From NCBI GenBank assembly GCA_017546165.1, contig JAFYXL010000001.1, positions 1-64,000 on the forward strand: a stretch of DNA of 64,000 nt, given 5' to 3'. Shown here piece after piece: positions 33,690 through 42,233 of this stretch. The translations under genes and the position numbers were made by a program. The notes below the pieces were generated by a model that worked only from the letters and a program-made list of their open reading frames with translations, had not been told where the DNA came from and did not search any database. The stretch is from Clostridia bacterium (GTDB lineage Bacteria; Bacillota; Clostridia; Monoglobales; Monoglobaceae). Position 1 is the first letter of the stretch; the number at the start of each line of letters is the position of its first letter.

Positions 33690-35066
33690 ATGGAATATCG
33701 TATTGAACACGACTCAATGGGCGAGGTAAAGGTACCTGCTGACAAACTTTGGGCGGCACAGACTCAGAGAAGTCATGAGAACTTTGAAATTGGTGTTGGA
33801 ATTGAAACAATGCCACGTGAAATTATTCACGCATTTGGAATATTGAAGAAGGCTGCAGCTCAGGCAAACAGTGAGCTCAGACCAGAAAAGATGACTGCGG
33901 CAAAGCTTGATGCAATCAGCAAGGCTTGCGATGAGGTTATCAGCGGTGAACTCAATGACAATTTCCCACTTGTTGTATGGCAGACAGGTTCAGGTACTCA
34001 GTCAAATATGAATGCAAATGAAGTTATTGCTAACCGTGGCAATCAAATTGCAGGTGAAAAGATTTTGCATCCAAACGACGATGTAAATCAGAGCCAGTCA
34101 TCAAATGACACATTCCCTACAGCTATGCATATTGCAGCAGTATTGATGCTTGAAGACAAGCTCATTCCTGCAGCAAATACATTGATTGAAACCTTTGTTC
34201 GCCTTGAAAAGGAAAATGAAGGAATAGTTAAGAGTGGTAGAACTCACCTTCAGGATGCAACACCAATCACATTCAGCCAAGAAATCAGTGGTTGGAGATC
34301 CAGCTTGGAACGTGACGTTGAACTTATTAAGCTTGCCCTTGCACCTCTTCACGAGCTTGCTCTTGGTGGTACAGCAGTTGGTACAGGACTTAATGCTCCT
34401 AAGAAATTTGGTGAAGTTGTTGCTGAGAAGGTTAGTCAGCTTACAGGCAAGGCGTTTGTAACTGCTTCAAACAAGTTCCATGCACTTACCTCAAAGGATG
34501 AGCTTGTTTTTGCACACGGTGCAATCAAAGCTCTTGCTTGCGACATGATGAAGATTGCAAACGATGTTCGTTGGCTTGCATCAGGTCCAAGAGACGGTCT
34601 AGGTGAAATTTTCATTCCTGAAAACGAACCGGGTTCATCAATTATGCCGGGTAAGGTAAATCCAACCCAGTGTGAAGCTGTAACAATGGTTGCAGTACAG
34701 GTTATGGGCAACGATGTTGCGGTTAGTATGGCAGCATCACAAGGTAATTTTGAGCTTAATGTATTTATGCCTGTTTGCATCTACAACTTCCTGCAGTCAG
34801 CACGTCTTCTTGCTGAGGCAATCCTTTCATTCAACAAGAACTGTGCAGTTGGCATTACTGCTAACAAGGAAAAGATGCATCACAATCTTCACAATTCACT
34901 GATGTTGGTTACAGCTCTTAACCCATATATTGGTTATGAAAATGCAGCAAAGACTGCAAAGAAAGCGTTTAAGGATAATATTTCACTTAAAGAAGCTTGC
35001 GTTGAGCTTGGCTTTTTGACAGCTGAAAAATTTGACGAAGTTTTCCATCCCGAGCAGATGGTTTAA
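33690..35066 (+). CDS. fumC: Class II fumarate hydratase
   Basis: A 458-residue iron-independent fumarase interconverting malate and fumarate. Diagnostic segments are [19 protein letters not shown] (about 97-115), [14 protein letters not shown] (about 138-151), [20 protein letters not shown] (about 183-202) and the signature [16 protein letters not shown] (about 316-331). It lies downstream of the malate dehydrogenase-like gene and 17 bases upstream of hdrB, so it supplies fumarate to the reductase encoded further on. The start is placed at ATG 33690 by homology; its ribosome binding site is unusually distant. Confidence 0.95.
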   Translation: MEYRIEHDSMGEVKVPADKLWAAQTQRSHENFEIGVGIETMPREIIHAFGILKKAAAQANSELRPEKMTAAKLDAISKACDEVISGELNDNFPLVVWQTGSGTQSNMNANEVIANRGNQIAGEKILHPNDDVNQSQSSNDTFPTAMHIAAVLMLEDKLIPAANTLIETFVRLEKENEGIVKSGRTHLQDATPITFSQEISGWRSSLERDVELIKLALAPLHELALGGTAVGTGLNAPKKFGEVVAEKVSQLTGKAFVTASNKFHALTSKDELVFAHGAIKALACDMMKIANDVRWLASGPRDGLGEIFIPENEPGSSIMPGKVNPTQCEAVTMVAVQVMGNDVAVSMAASQGNFELNVFMPVCIYNFLQSARLLAEAILSFNKNCAVGITANKEKMHHNLHNSLMLVTALNPYIGYENAAKTAKKAFKDNISLKEACVELGFLTAEKFDEVFHPEQMV

Positions 35067-35083
35067 ATAGGAGGGATTAGACA

Positions 35084-35875
35084 ATGAAGGTGTCCTATTT
35101 TCCGGGTTGCACATTAAAGACAAAGGCAAAAGACTTAGATGCTTATGCAAGAAAATGTGCTGAGATTTTAGGGATTACATTGGAAGAAATTGAAAATTGG
35201 CAATGCTGCGGTGGTGTGTTTACAACCGCCCGTGATGAGATTGCTACAAAGCTTTCATCTGTGAGAGCTTTAAATGACGCAAAGGAAAAGAATCAGGCGT
35301 TGGTTTCAGTTTGTTCTGCTTGCCATAATGTTTTAAAGCAGACAAACTATGCTATGCAAACAGACGAAGAGTTTGCATCTCGTGCAAACAACTATATGCA
35401 GCTTGACGAGGCATACTTGGGTGAGACTCAGGTTCTTCACTATCTTGAACTTTTGCGTGATGTAGTGGGATTTGACAAAGTGGCTGAAAAGGTGGTAAAT
35501 CCGCTTAAGGGCAAAAAAATTGCTGCATATTACGGATGCCTTTTGCTAAGACCAAATTCCGTAATGAAGATGGATGACCCCGAAAATCCAACAATTATTG
35601 AGGATTTGATCCGTGCCCTTGGTGCTGAGGCGGTTATCTATCCATACCGCAACGAATGTTGTGGCGGTTATGTTGCACTTGAAAACCCTGATTCTGCAAA
35701 GGAGAAGAGTCTTAAAGTCACAAACAGTGCAAAGAATGCTGAAGCTGATATAATTTTAACTGCTTGTCCCCTTTGCAAGTACAACCTTGAAAAGAACGGT
35801 GCAGACATTCCTGTGGTTTATTTCACAGAATTAATGGCTGAAGCATTTGGTATTAAGGAGGATTGCAATGCGTAA
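35084..35875 (+). CDS. hdrB: HdrB-like subunit with two CCG domains
   Basis: A 263-residue protein with both cysteine-rich CCG motifs of heterodisulfide reductase B. The first consists of PGCTLKT, then CCGG (about 43-46), then CSACHN. The second consists of YYGCLLLRP, ECCGGY (about 193-198) and CPLCKYN. In HdrB these bind the two non-cubane [4Fe-4S] clusters that reduce a disulfide. The full set is present, so it should be redox active. The physiological acceptor is unknown: methanogen coenzymes are not expected in this organism. GGAGG precedes the ATG. It overlaps hdrC by eight bases. Confidence 0.9.
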   Translation: MKVSYFPGCTLKTKAKDLDAYARKCAEILGITLEEIENWQCCGGVFTTARDEIATKLSSVRALNDAKEKNQALVSVCSACHNVLKQTNYAMQTDEEFASRANNYMQLDEAYLGETQVLHYLELLRDVVGFDKVAEKVVNPLKGKKIAAYYGCLLLRPNSVMKMDDPENPTIIEDLIRALGAEAVIYPYRNECCGGYVALENPDSAKEKSLKVTNSAKNAEADIILTACPLCKYNLEKNGADIPVVYFTELMAEAFGIKEDCNA

Positions 35876-36260
35876 AGAAATTGAAAATCTTCAAAATGAG
35901 ATTATCCGCATCAGCGGAGTTAATCCCAGAAAATGTATGCGTTGCGGCAAATGCTCAGGTACTTGCCCCGCTTATGATGAGATGGAATATCATCCACATC
36001 AGTTTGTTTCTATGGTAGAAAGCGGCGATATTGAGCCGTTGCTTAATTCAAAGTCACTTTATCAGTGTCTTACTTGTTTTGCTTGTGTTGACAGATGCCC
36101 TCGTGGTGTTGAACCTGCAAAATTGATTGAGGCAGTAAGACTTGCTGCAGTTCGCAAGCAGGGCCAAAACCATATGACAGCAAATGATATTCCCGAAAAG
36201 CTTGACGAGGATATTCCTCAGCAGGCACTTGTCAGTGCATTAAGAAAATACAGTAAATAA
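35868..36260 (+). CDS. hdrC: HdrC-like iron-sulfur subunit
   Basis: A 130-residue protein with two [4Fe-4S] motifs, CMRCGKCSGTCP (about 23-34) and CLTCFACVDRCP (about 66-77), the HdrC pattern. It would carry electrons from HdrA to HdrB. ATG 35868 overlaps the hdrB stop and has AAGGAGG seven bases upstream; a longer in-frame start at 35847 is less likely. hdrA follows after 15 bases. Confidence 0.9.
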   Translation: MRKEIENLQNEIIRISGVNPRKCMRCGKCSGTCPAYDEMEYHPHQFVSMVESGDIEPLLNSKSLYQCLTCFACVDRCPRGVEPAKLIEAVRLAAVRKQGQNHMTANDIPEKLDEDIPQQALVSALRKYSK

Positions 36261-36275
36261 GGAGGAAGAGACAAA

Positions 36276-38270
36276 ATGCAAAGAATTGGCGTATTTGTAT
36301 GCTGGTGTGGTAGTAATATCGCCGGCACAGTGGATGTTCAGGCAGTATCCGAAGCTCTTAAAAACGAGCCGGGCGTTGTCTTTTCCACAAACTATCAATA
36401 CATGTGTTCCCAGGCAGGACAAGAATTGATTATCAATTCCGTTAAGGAACACAATCTTACAGGTATAGTGGTTTGCTCCTGCTCGCCACGTATGCACGAA
36501 GCAACATTCAGAAAGACCGCTGCGGCTGCAGGAATCAATCCGTATATGGTTGAAATAGCCAATATCCGTGAACAATGCTCGTGGATACACAAGGATATGG
36601 AGATTGGTACTGAAAAGGCCATTATTCTTGGTAAGGCTGCAATTGCAAAGGTTAATCTCAATGCACCGCTTACACCCGGTGAGAGCCCTGTTACAAAAAG
36701 AGCTCTTGTTATCGGCGGCGGTATCGCAGGTATCCAGACTGCTCTTGATATTGCGGAAGCTGGATTCCCTGTTGATATTGTTGAAACAAAGCCTACAATC
36801 GGTGGCAAAATGGCACAGATTGACAAAACATTCCCTACACTTGACTGTGCGGCTTGTATCCTGACACCTAAGATGGTTGACGTTGCACAAAATGACAAAA
36901 TCAGAATCTTCTCATATAGTGAAGTTGAAGATGTTAAAGGTTTTGTAGGTAACTTTGATGTAAAAATCAAGAAGAAAGCACGTTATGTAAAAGAGGATAT
37001 CTGTACAGGTTGTGGAGTTTGTACCGAGAAGTGTCCTATGAAGAAGGTTCCAAACGAATTTAACCTTGGTATGGATAACAGAAGAGCAATTTACATTCCT
37101 TTTGCTCAGGCTGTACCAAAGGTTGCAACAATTGACCCCAATGCTTGTAATATGCTTAAATCAGGCAAATGCGGTTTGTGTGCAAAGGTTTGTACCGCAG
37201 GTGCAATTGATTACACACAGAAAGATGAAATCATTGAAGAGAAGTACGGTGCAATTGTTGCGGCTACAGGCTTTAATCCGATTTCAATGGATAAGTTTGA
37301 CGAGTATGCTTACAATCAGTCAAAGGACGTTATTACCTCTCTTGAGTTTGAGCGTTTGACCAATGCGGCAGGCCCAACTGCAGGCAAGCTCCTTCGCCCG
37401 TCAGACGGCAAACACCCACACAAGATTGTATTTGTTCAGTGTGTTGGTTCACGTTGTGAATCTTGTGCTGAAAAGGGCAAGGAATATTGCTCAAAGATTT
37501 GTTGTATGTACACTGCTAAGCACGCAATGCTTACACGTGATAAATACCCGGATACTGAGGTTTATGTATTCTATATAGACGTAAGAACACCGGGTAAGGC
37601 ATTTGATGAATTCTATCGTCGTGCTGTTGAGGAATACAACGTACATTATATCAAGGGTATGGTTGGTAAAATTTCACCTGAAGGTGATAAGCTTATGGTA
37701 AGAGGCTCTGACCTGCTTAACAACAAGCAGCTCACAATTGATGCAGACCTTGTTGTTCTTGCAGCAGCTATTGAGCCAGACAAGTCTGCAAGACCACTTG
37801 CGACAATGCTTACTGCAAGTATGGATACAAATGACTTCTTTACCGAAGCCCATCCAAAACTTCGTCCGGTTGAAAGCCCTACAGCAGGTGTATTTTTGTC
37901 AGGTGCTTGTCAGGGACCAAAGGATATCCCTGAAACTGTTTCACAGGCAAGTGCAGCTGCGGCAAAGGTTATTGGCCTTCTTGCTAAGGATAAGTTAACA
38001 GGTAACCCCTGCGTTGCACAGGCGAATGAACTTATGTGTAATGGTTGCTCATCATGTGAGAAAGTTTGTCCATATGGTGCTATTACCTATGTTGACAAGG
38101 AATTCCGTATGCCAAACCGCACAACTGCAATCAGACGAGTTGCATCAGTTAACCCGGCAGTATGTCAGGGTTGCGGTGCTTGTACAGTTGCTTGTCCATC
38201 AGGTGCTATGGACCTTAATGGATTCTTGAATAAACAAATTATCGCGGAGGTGGACGCAATATGCAAGTAA
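36276..38270 (+). CDS. hdrA: HdrA-like flavoprotein, candidate bifurcating subunit
   Basis: A 664-residue full-length HdrA. Order: an N-terminal domain with CWCGSNIAG; an FAD-binding thioredoxin-reductase-like domain (VIGGGIAGIQTALDIAE, about 149-165); the Cys segment TFPTLDCAACILTPKM; an inserted ferredoxin-like region (CTGCGVCTEKCP and CGLCAKVC); and two C-terminal [4Fe-4S] motifs (CNGCSSCEKVCP, CQGCGACTVACP). HdrA is the flavin bifurcation site of MvhADG-HdrABC and Flx-Hdr complexes, splitting electrons between ferredoxin and HdrBC. It overlaps the next gene by ten bases. Confidence 0.93.
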   Translation: MQRIGVFVCWCGSNIAGTVDVQAVSEALKNEPGVVFSTNYQYMCSQAGQELIINSVKEHNLTGIVVCSCSPRMHEATFRKTAAAAGINPYMVEIANIREQCSWIHKDMEIGTEKAIILGKAAIAKVNLNAPLTPGESPVTKRALVIGGGIAGIQTALDIAEAGFPVDIVETKPTIGGKMAQIDKTFPTLDCAACILTPKMVDVAQNDKIRIFSYSEVEDVKGFVGNFDVKIKKKARYVKEDICTGCGVCTEKCPMKKVPNEFNLGMDNRRAIYIPFAQAVPKVATIDPNACNMLKSGKCGLCAKVCTAGAIDYTQKDEIIEEKYGAIVAATGFNPISMDKFDEYAYNQSKDVITSLEFERLTNAAGPTAGKLLRPSDGKHPHKIVFVQCVGSRCESCAEKGKEYCSKICCMYTAKHAMLTRDKYPDTEVYVFYIDVRTPGKAFDEFYRRAVEEYNVHYIKGMVGKISPEGDKLMVRGSDLLNNKQLTIDADLVVLAAAIEPDKSARPLATMLTASMDTNDFFTEAHPKLRPVESPTAGVFLSGACQGPKDIPETVSQASAAAAKVIGLLAKDKLTGNPCVAQANELMCNGCSSCEKVCPYGAITYVDKEFRMPNRTTAIRRVASVNPAVCQGCGACTVACPSGAMDLNGFLNKQIIAEVDAICK

Positions 38271-38698
38271 ATGGAGAATACAAACCATTGATAGTGGCTT
38301 TTTGCTGCAACTGGTGTTCATATGCAGGTGCGGACTTAGCGGGAACAAATCGTTCCAACTATCCTGATAACGTAAAGATTATCAAAGTTCCCTGCTCTTG
38401 CCGAGTAAACCCAATGTTTATTCTTCGTGCATTCCAGAGAGGCGCTGACGGGGTAATCCTTTGCGGATGTCATCCCGGTGACTGCCACTATACATCAGGT
38501 AACTACTATACAAGAAGAAGAATGGCGCTTCTCTTCTCAATGCTTAACTTCTTGGGTATCGAGAAAGAGCGTACCCGTGTTGAATGGGTATCTGCCGCTG
38601 AAGGTGCAAAATTTGCGGCAACTATGAATGAATTTACTGAAGCTGTTGCCAAACTTGGCGAGAACAAGAGATTGGAGGATTTGCGATGCAAAAGATAA
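38261..38698 (+). CDS. flxD: MvhD/FlxD-type electron-transfer subunit
   Basis: A 145-residue protein of the MvhD/FlpD family, with FCCNWCSYAGADLAG (about 14-28), VPCSCRVNPMFILRAF and CGCHPGDCHY (about 68-77), the [2Fe-2S] ligands. It links an electron input module to HdrA. Here the input is the FlxA-like flavoprotein rather than a hydrogenase, as no hydrogenase genes are present. It overlaps hdrA (ten bases) and the next gene (13 bases). Confidence 0.9.
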   Translation: MQVNGEYKPLIVAFCCNWCSYAGADLAGTNRSNYPDNVKIIKVPCSCRVNPMFILRAFQRGADGVILCGCHPGDCHYTSGNYYTRRRMALLFSMLNFLGIEKERTRVEWVSAAEGAKFAATMNEFTEAVAKLGENKRLEDLRCKR

Positions 38699-39678
38699 CT
38701 AGTGAAGCTTTAATCAACAAAGCTTGTGAATTGCTTGAAAATAAAACCGTAAATCGTGTTCTTGGCTGGAAGGTGGGCGAATTTGCTTATGATATCACTC
38801 CGGCACTGTTCACAGATTGTGACAGCCTTAAGTCAGACTTTGTATTTGGCGATTTTTGCGGTGCAAACTTCTCAAAATACTTAGTTTCAGAAACACGTAA
38901 GTCAGATGAAAAGGTTTTGGTGTTTTTGAAACCTTGTGATACTTACAGCTTCAATCAGTTGCTCACTGAAAACCGCTTTAATCGTGAAAATGTCTATGCA
39001 ATCGGTATCCCTTGCGAGGGAATGGCAGACATCAGCAAAATAAAGGCGGCTGTGGGTGACGGCATTGTGGGTCTTTCTTCTGAAGGTGACAAGATTATTG
39101 TTGACACTCTTTATGACGGCAAACAGGAAATTGATGCCAAGTCCGTGATGGCTGAGAGATGTGCAGTTTGCAAAAGCAAAAAGTGTGTCGCTTATGACGA
39201 GCTTATGGGCGAAGAGGGTGAGATTGTTGACTCGAACCGCTTTGACGAGGTTGAAAAATTAGAAAAAATGACCGAGGATGAGAGATACGCATTCTGGCAG
39301 GGTGAGCTTTCAAGATGTATCAGATGTAATGCTTGCCGTGACATATGCCCTGCTTGTACTTGTGAAAATTGTGTGTTTGACAATCCTGAGTCAAGTGTTC
39401 AAAACAAAGCTATTTCAGATAGTTTTGAAGAAAAAATGTTCCATATTATCAGAGCTTTTCACGTTGCAGGTCGTTGTACTGATTGTGGCGAATGTTCAAG
39501 AGTTTGCCCACAGAATATTCCGCTTCATCTCCTCAACCGCAAGTTCATCAAGGATATCAATGATTTCTATGGTGAATATCAGGCAGGGGCAGAGGTTGGA
39601 AACCGTGCTCCGCTTGTTGATTACACCTTGGAGGACTTAGAACCGGGAGAAGCTTTGGAGAGAGGAGCTGAAAACTAA
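38686..39678 (+). CDS. flxC: Iron-sulfur protein, FlxC-like
   Basis: A 330-residue cytoplasmic protein. About 200 N-terminal residues contain FLKPCDTYSFNQLL, like the sulfhydrogenase beta/AsrA group, and a cysteine set CAVCKSKKC. Two [4Fe-4S] motifs follow: CIRCNACRDICPACTCENC (about 206-224) and CTDCGECSRVCP (about 264-275). It is related to the next gene product, and together they correspond in position to FlxB/FlxC of NADH-linked Flx-Hdr complexes. Which letter applies is uncertain. Confidence 0.78.
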   Translation: MQKITSEALINKACELLENKTVNRVLGWKVGEFAYDITPALFTDCDSLKSDFVFGDFCGANFSKYLVSETRKSDEKVLVFLKPCDTYSFNQLLTENRFNRENVYAIGIPCEGMADISKIKAAVGDGIVGLSSEGDKIIVDTLYDGKQEIDAKSVMAERCAVCKSKKCVAYDELMGEEGEIVDSNRFDEVEKLEKMTEDERYAFWQGELSRCIRCNACRDICPACTCENCVFDNPESSVQNKAISDSFEEKMFHIIRAFHVAGRCTDCGECSRVCPQNIPLHLLNRKFIKDINDFYGEYQAGAEVGNRAPLVDYTLEDLEPGEALERGAEN

Positions 39679-40703
39679 TGCGTAAATGTTCTATAAACGA
39701 TCTTAATTCAGTTTTTGAAAAAATCTCTCAGTCAGCTGTTCTTTACATCCCTGTGGATGGCGAGAATGGTGCGGACTACAAAATTTGGGAAAAAGGCGTG
39801 GAGCTTAGCAACGCTCTTAACACCAACAAAAGTCCAAAGAACTTTTTCTTCCCACAAAGTGAGGACCTTGTTGAATTCAAAACTGAAGGTAAAGATATTG
39901 AAGTAATTGATATAAGGGATTCAAAGGAAGATTTCGTTGTGTTTGGTGTTCGTGCCTGTGATGTTAAAAGCTTTGAAGTTCTGGACAGAGTTTTCCTTAG
40001 CGAGCCTGTTGATAGCTACTACGCTGACAGACGTGAACACGGTGTTATCATCTCAATGGCTTGTTCAAGACCTGTTGAGACTTGCTTCTGCCAAACTTTT
40101 GATATAGATGCTACCAATCCTTTGGGTGACATCGCTTGCTGGAAGACAGATGACGCTGTTTACTTTGAGGCAAAGACAGAAAAAGGCCAGGCCCTTATGG
40201 ATAAAATCTCAGACCTTACATCAGAAAGTGATGACAAGGCGGTAGAGGAGCAGAAGACTAAAACAACTGAAATTATGAAAAGGCTTCCACTTGCAGACCT
40301 CAAGGCTGACAAATTTGGCGCAGGCAAAACTGAAGAATTCTTCAATGATCCTGCATGGGCTGAATTGTCCCAAAGTTGTCTTGGTTGCGGAACCTGTACA
40401 TTCGTTTGTCCTACTTGTCAGTGCTATGACATCAAGGATTACAACACAGGCAAAGGGGTAATACGTTACAGATGCTGGGATTCTTGTATGTATTCTGACT
40501 TTACAAGAATGGCTCACGGTAATTCCCGTAACAGCCAGCTTGAGAGATTCCGTCAGCGTTTTATGCACAAGCTTGTTTACTATCCTGAAAACAATGAGGG
40601 ATTATTCAGCTGTGTGGGCTGTGGCAGATGCTTAAGCAAGTGTCCGATTTCGATGAACATAGTAAAGGTTATGAAAACGTTAGGAGGAAAGAATAATGGC
40701 TAG
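39678..40703 (+). CDS. flxB: Iron-sulfur protein, FlxB / sulfhydrogenase-beta-like
   Basis: A 341-residue protein with the AsrA/HydB-type segment VFGVRACDVKSFEVLDRVF (about 91-109), CSRPVETCFC (about 128-137), and two [4Fe-4S] motifs CLGCGTCTFVCPTCQC (about 235-250) and CVGCGRCLSKCP (about 314-325). In sulfhydrogenases and anaerobic sulfite reductase, this subunit carries electrons from the NAD(P)H flavoprotein encoded next. The start overlaps the preceding stop by one base and its end overlaps the next gene by eight. Confidence 0.82.
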   Translation: MRKCSINDLNSVFEKISQSAVLYIPVDGENGADYKIWEKGVELSNALNTNKSPKNFFFPQSEDLVEFKTEGKDIEVIDIRDSKEDFVVFGVRACDVKSFEVLDRVFLSEPVDSYYADRREHGVIISMACSRPVETCFCQTFDIDATNPLGDIACWKTDDAVYFEAKTEKGQALMDKISDLTSESDDKAVEEQKTKTTEIMKRLPLADLKADKFGAGKTEEFFNDPAWAELSQSCLGCGTCTFVCPTCQCYDIKDYNTGKGVIRYRCWDSCMYSDFTRMAHGNSRNSQLERFRQRFMHKLVYYPENNEGLFSCVGCGRCLSKCPISMNIVKVMKTLGGKNNG

Positions 40704-41529
40704 CAGAGAAGAAGCATTAATTCCAAAAGTTGGGGTTATAACAGATGTACGTATTGATACTCCTGATGTAAAAACCTTCAGAGTTGTAACACCTGATGGC
40801 AAAAAGGCATTTGACCACAAGCCCGGTCAGTGTGCTATGCTTTCCATTCCAGGCGTTGGTGAGGCTATGTTCTCAATTACATCTTCACCTACAAATACAG
40901 AGTTTATGGAATTTTCAATCAAAAAATGTGGTTGTGTTACAGAGTGGCTTCATCAGGCTGAAGTTGGTCAGCAGATTACAATTCGTGGACCATACGGAAA
41001 TCCTTTCCCTGTTGATGATGAATTCAGGGGCAAGGACCTACTCTTTATTGCAGGTGGTATTGGTCTTGCGCCGCTTCGCTCAGTAATTAACTACTGCAGA
41101 CACTATAGAGAAAACTATGGTAAGATTGACATTGTTTATGGTTCAAGAAGCAAGGATGACCTGGTTGACTATCAGGAAATTATTGATGAGTGGACAAAAG
41201 ATGCCAACGTAAACGTTTACCTTACAATTGATAACCCGCAGGAGGGTTGGGACGGTCACGTTGGATTTGTTCCAAACTATGTAAAAGAGCTAGGCTTTGA
41301 CCTGAATAAAACTGCTGTAATCTGCGGTCCTCCGATTATGATTAAGTTCACACTCCAAGGACTTGTTGAGATGGGTTATGACAAGACTCAGGTTTACACA
41401 ACAATGGAACTTCGTATGAAGTGCGGCGTTGGTAAATGTGGCAGATGCAATATTGGTTCAAAGTATGTTTGTAAAGATGGCCCGGTATTCCGTTGCGACG
41501 AGCTTGAAGAACTACCGGATGAATATTAA
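40696..41529 (+). CDS. flxA: FlxA-like NAD(P)H-binding flavoprotein
   Basis: A 277-residue ferredoxin-NADP reductase-like subunit (AsrB/HydG/FlxA type). It has an FAD-binding barrel (PGQCAMLSIPGVGEAMFSITSSP, about 48-70), a nucleotide-binding half (FIAGGIGLAPLRSVI, about 117-131; ICGPPIMIKF) and a C-terminal [2Fe-2S] motif CGVGKCGRCNIG with a following KYVCKDGP. It should oxidise NADH or NADPH and feed the FlxBCD-HdrA chain. NADH is favoured by analogy with Flx-Hdr systems, but the sequence alone does not settle the cofactor. Confidence 0.88.
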   Translation: MASREEALIPKVGVITDVRIDTPDVKTFRVVTPDGKKAFDHKPGQCAMLSIPGVGEAMFSITSSPTNTEFMEFSIKKCGCVTEWLHQAEVGQQITIRGPYGNPFPVDDEFRGKDLLFIAGGIGLAPLRSVINYCRHYRENYGKIDIVYGSRSKDDLVDYQEIIDEWTKDANVNVYLTIDNPQEGWDGHVGFVPNYVKELGFDLNKTAVICGPPIMIKFTLQGLVEMGYDKTQVYTTMELRMKCGVGKCGRCNIGSKYVCKDGPVFRCDELEELPDEY

Positions 41530-41545
41530 TAGGAGGTAAACTGAT

Positions 41546-42220
41546 ATGGAAAATATGGTAAATATATTCCTTTACGGAAAAAAATACGAAGTTCCAAGCA
41601 ATCTCACTATTATGAGTGCTATGGAATATGCAGGATATCAGTTGGTTCGTGGTTGTGGCTGCCGTAATGGTTTTTGCGGTGCTTGCGCTACAATCTATCG
41701 CATAAAGGGTGACCGCGAACTCAAGGCTTGTCTTGCTTGTCAGACAAAGGTTGAGGACAATATGTATATTGCAACTCTTCCATTCTTCCCGCTGGTAAAA
41801 CAGGTTTACGATATGGAGAAGATTACACCAACAGAGGCTGTTATGATGCAGCTTTATCCTGAAATTTATTCTTGTATAGGCTGTAATGCTTGTACAAAGG
41901 CCTGCACACAGGAACTCAATGTTATGCAGTACATTGCATATGCACAGAGAGGCGACTTTGAAAAGTGTGCTGAGGAATCATTTGACTGCGTAATGTGTGG
42001 CGTTTGTTCATCACGTTGTCCTGCAGGTATTTCACATCCACAGGTTGCTATGCTTGCACGTCGTATCAATGGTAAATATCTTGCTCCCGGATGCGGACAT
42101 CTTGAAGACCGTGTTAAGGAAATCAAAGACGGTACCTTCACAGAGCTTATCGAAGCTTTGATGCAGAAACCTATTGAAGAGATGAAAGAACTTTACAACA
42201 CACGCGAAATCGAAAAGTAA
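41546..42220 (+). CDS. SdhB/FrdB-like iron-sulfur subunit
   Basis: A 224-residue protein. It has an N-terminal [2Fe-2S] ferredoxin domain (CGCRNGFCGACATIY, then ACLACQ, about 38-68), then two [4Fe-4S] motifs CIGCNACTKAC (about 112-122) and CVMCGVCSSRCPAG (about 149-162). This order is that of succinate dehydrogenase/fumarate reductase B subunits. It is followed 13 bases later by the fumarate-reductase-type flavoprotein, so it probably carries electrons to it from HdrBC or Flx. No membrane anchor subunit is encoded nearby, so the reductase should be soluble. Confidence 0.82.
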   Translation: MENMVNIFLYGKKYEVPSNLTIMSAMEYAGYQLVRGCGCRNGFCGACATIYRIKGDRELKACLACQTKVEDNMYIATLPFFPLVKQVYDMEKITPTEAVMMQLYPEIYSCIGCNACTKACTQELNVMQYIAYAQRGDFEKCAEESFDCVMCGVCSSRCPAGISHPQVAMLARRINGKYLAPGCGHLEDRVKEIKDGTFTELIEALMQKPIEEMKELYNTREIEK

Positions 42221-42233
42221 GGAGGGCAAATTT

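Noticed and set aside
35084-38270. Methanogen-type heterodisulfide reductase acting on CoM-S-S-CoB
   Set aside because: All other genes point to a clostridial bacterium without methanogenic coenzymes; HdrABC homologues are common in bacteria as electron bifurcation modules.
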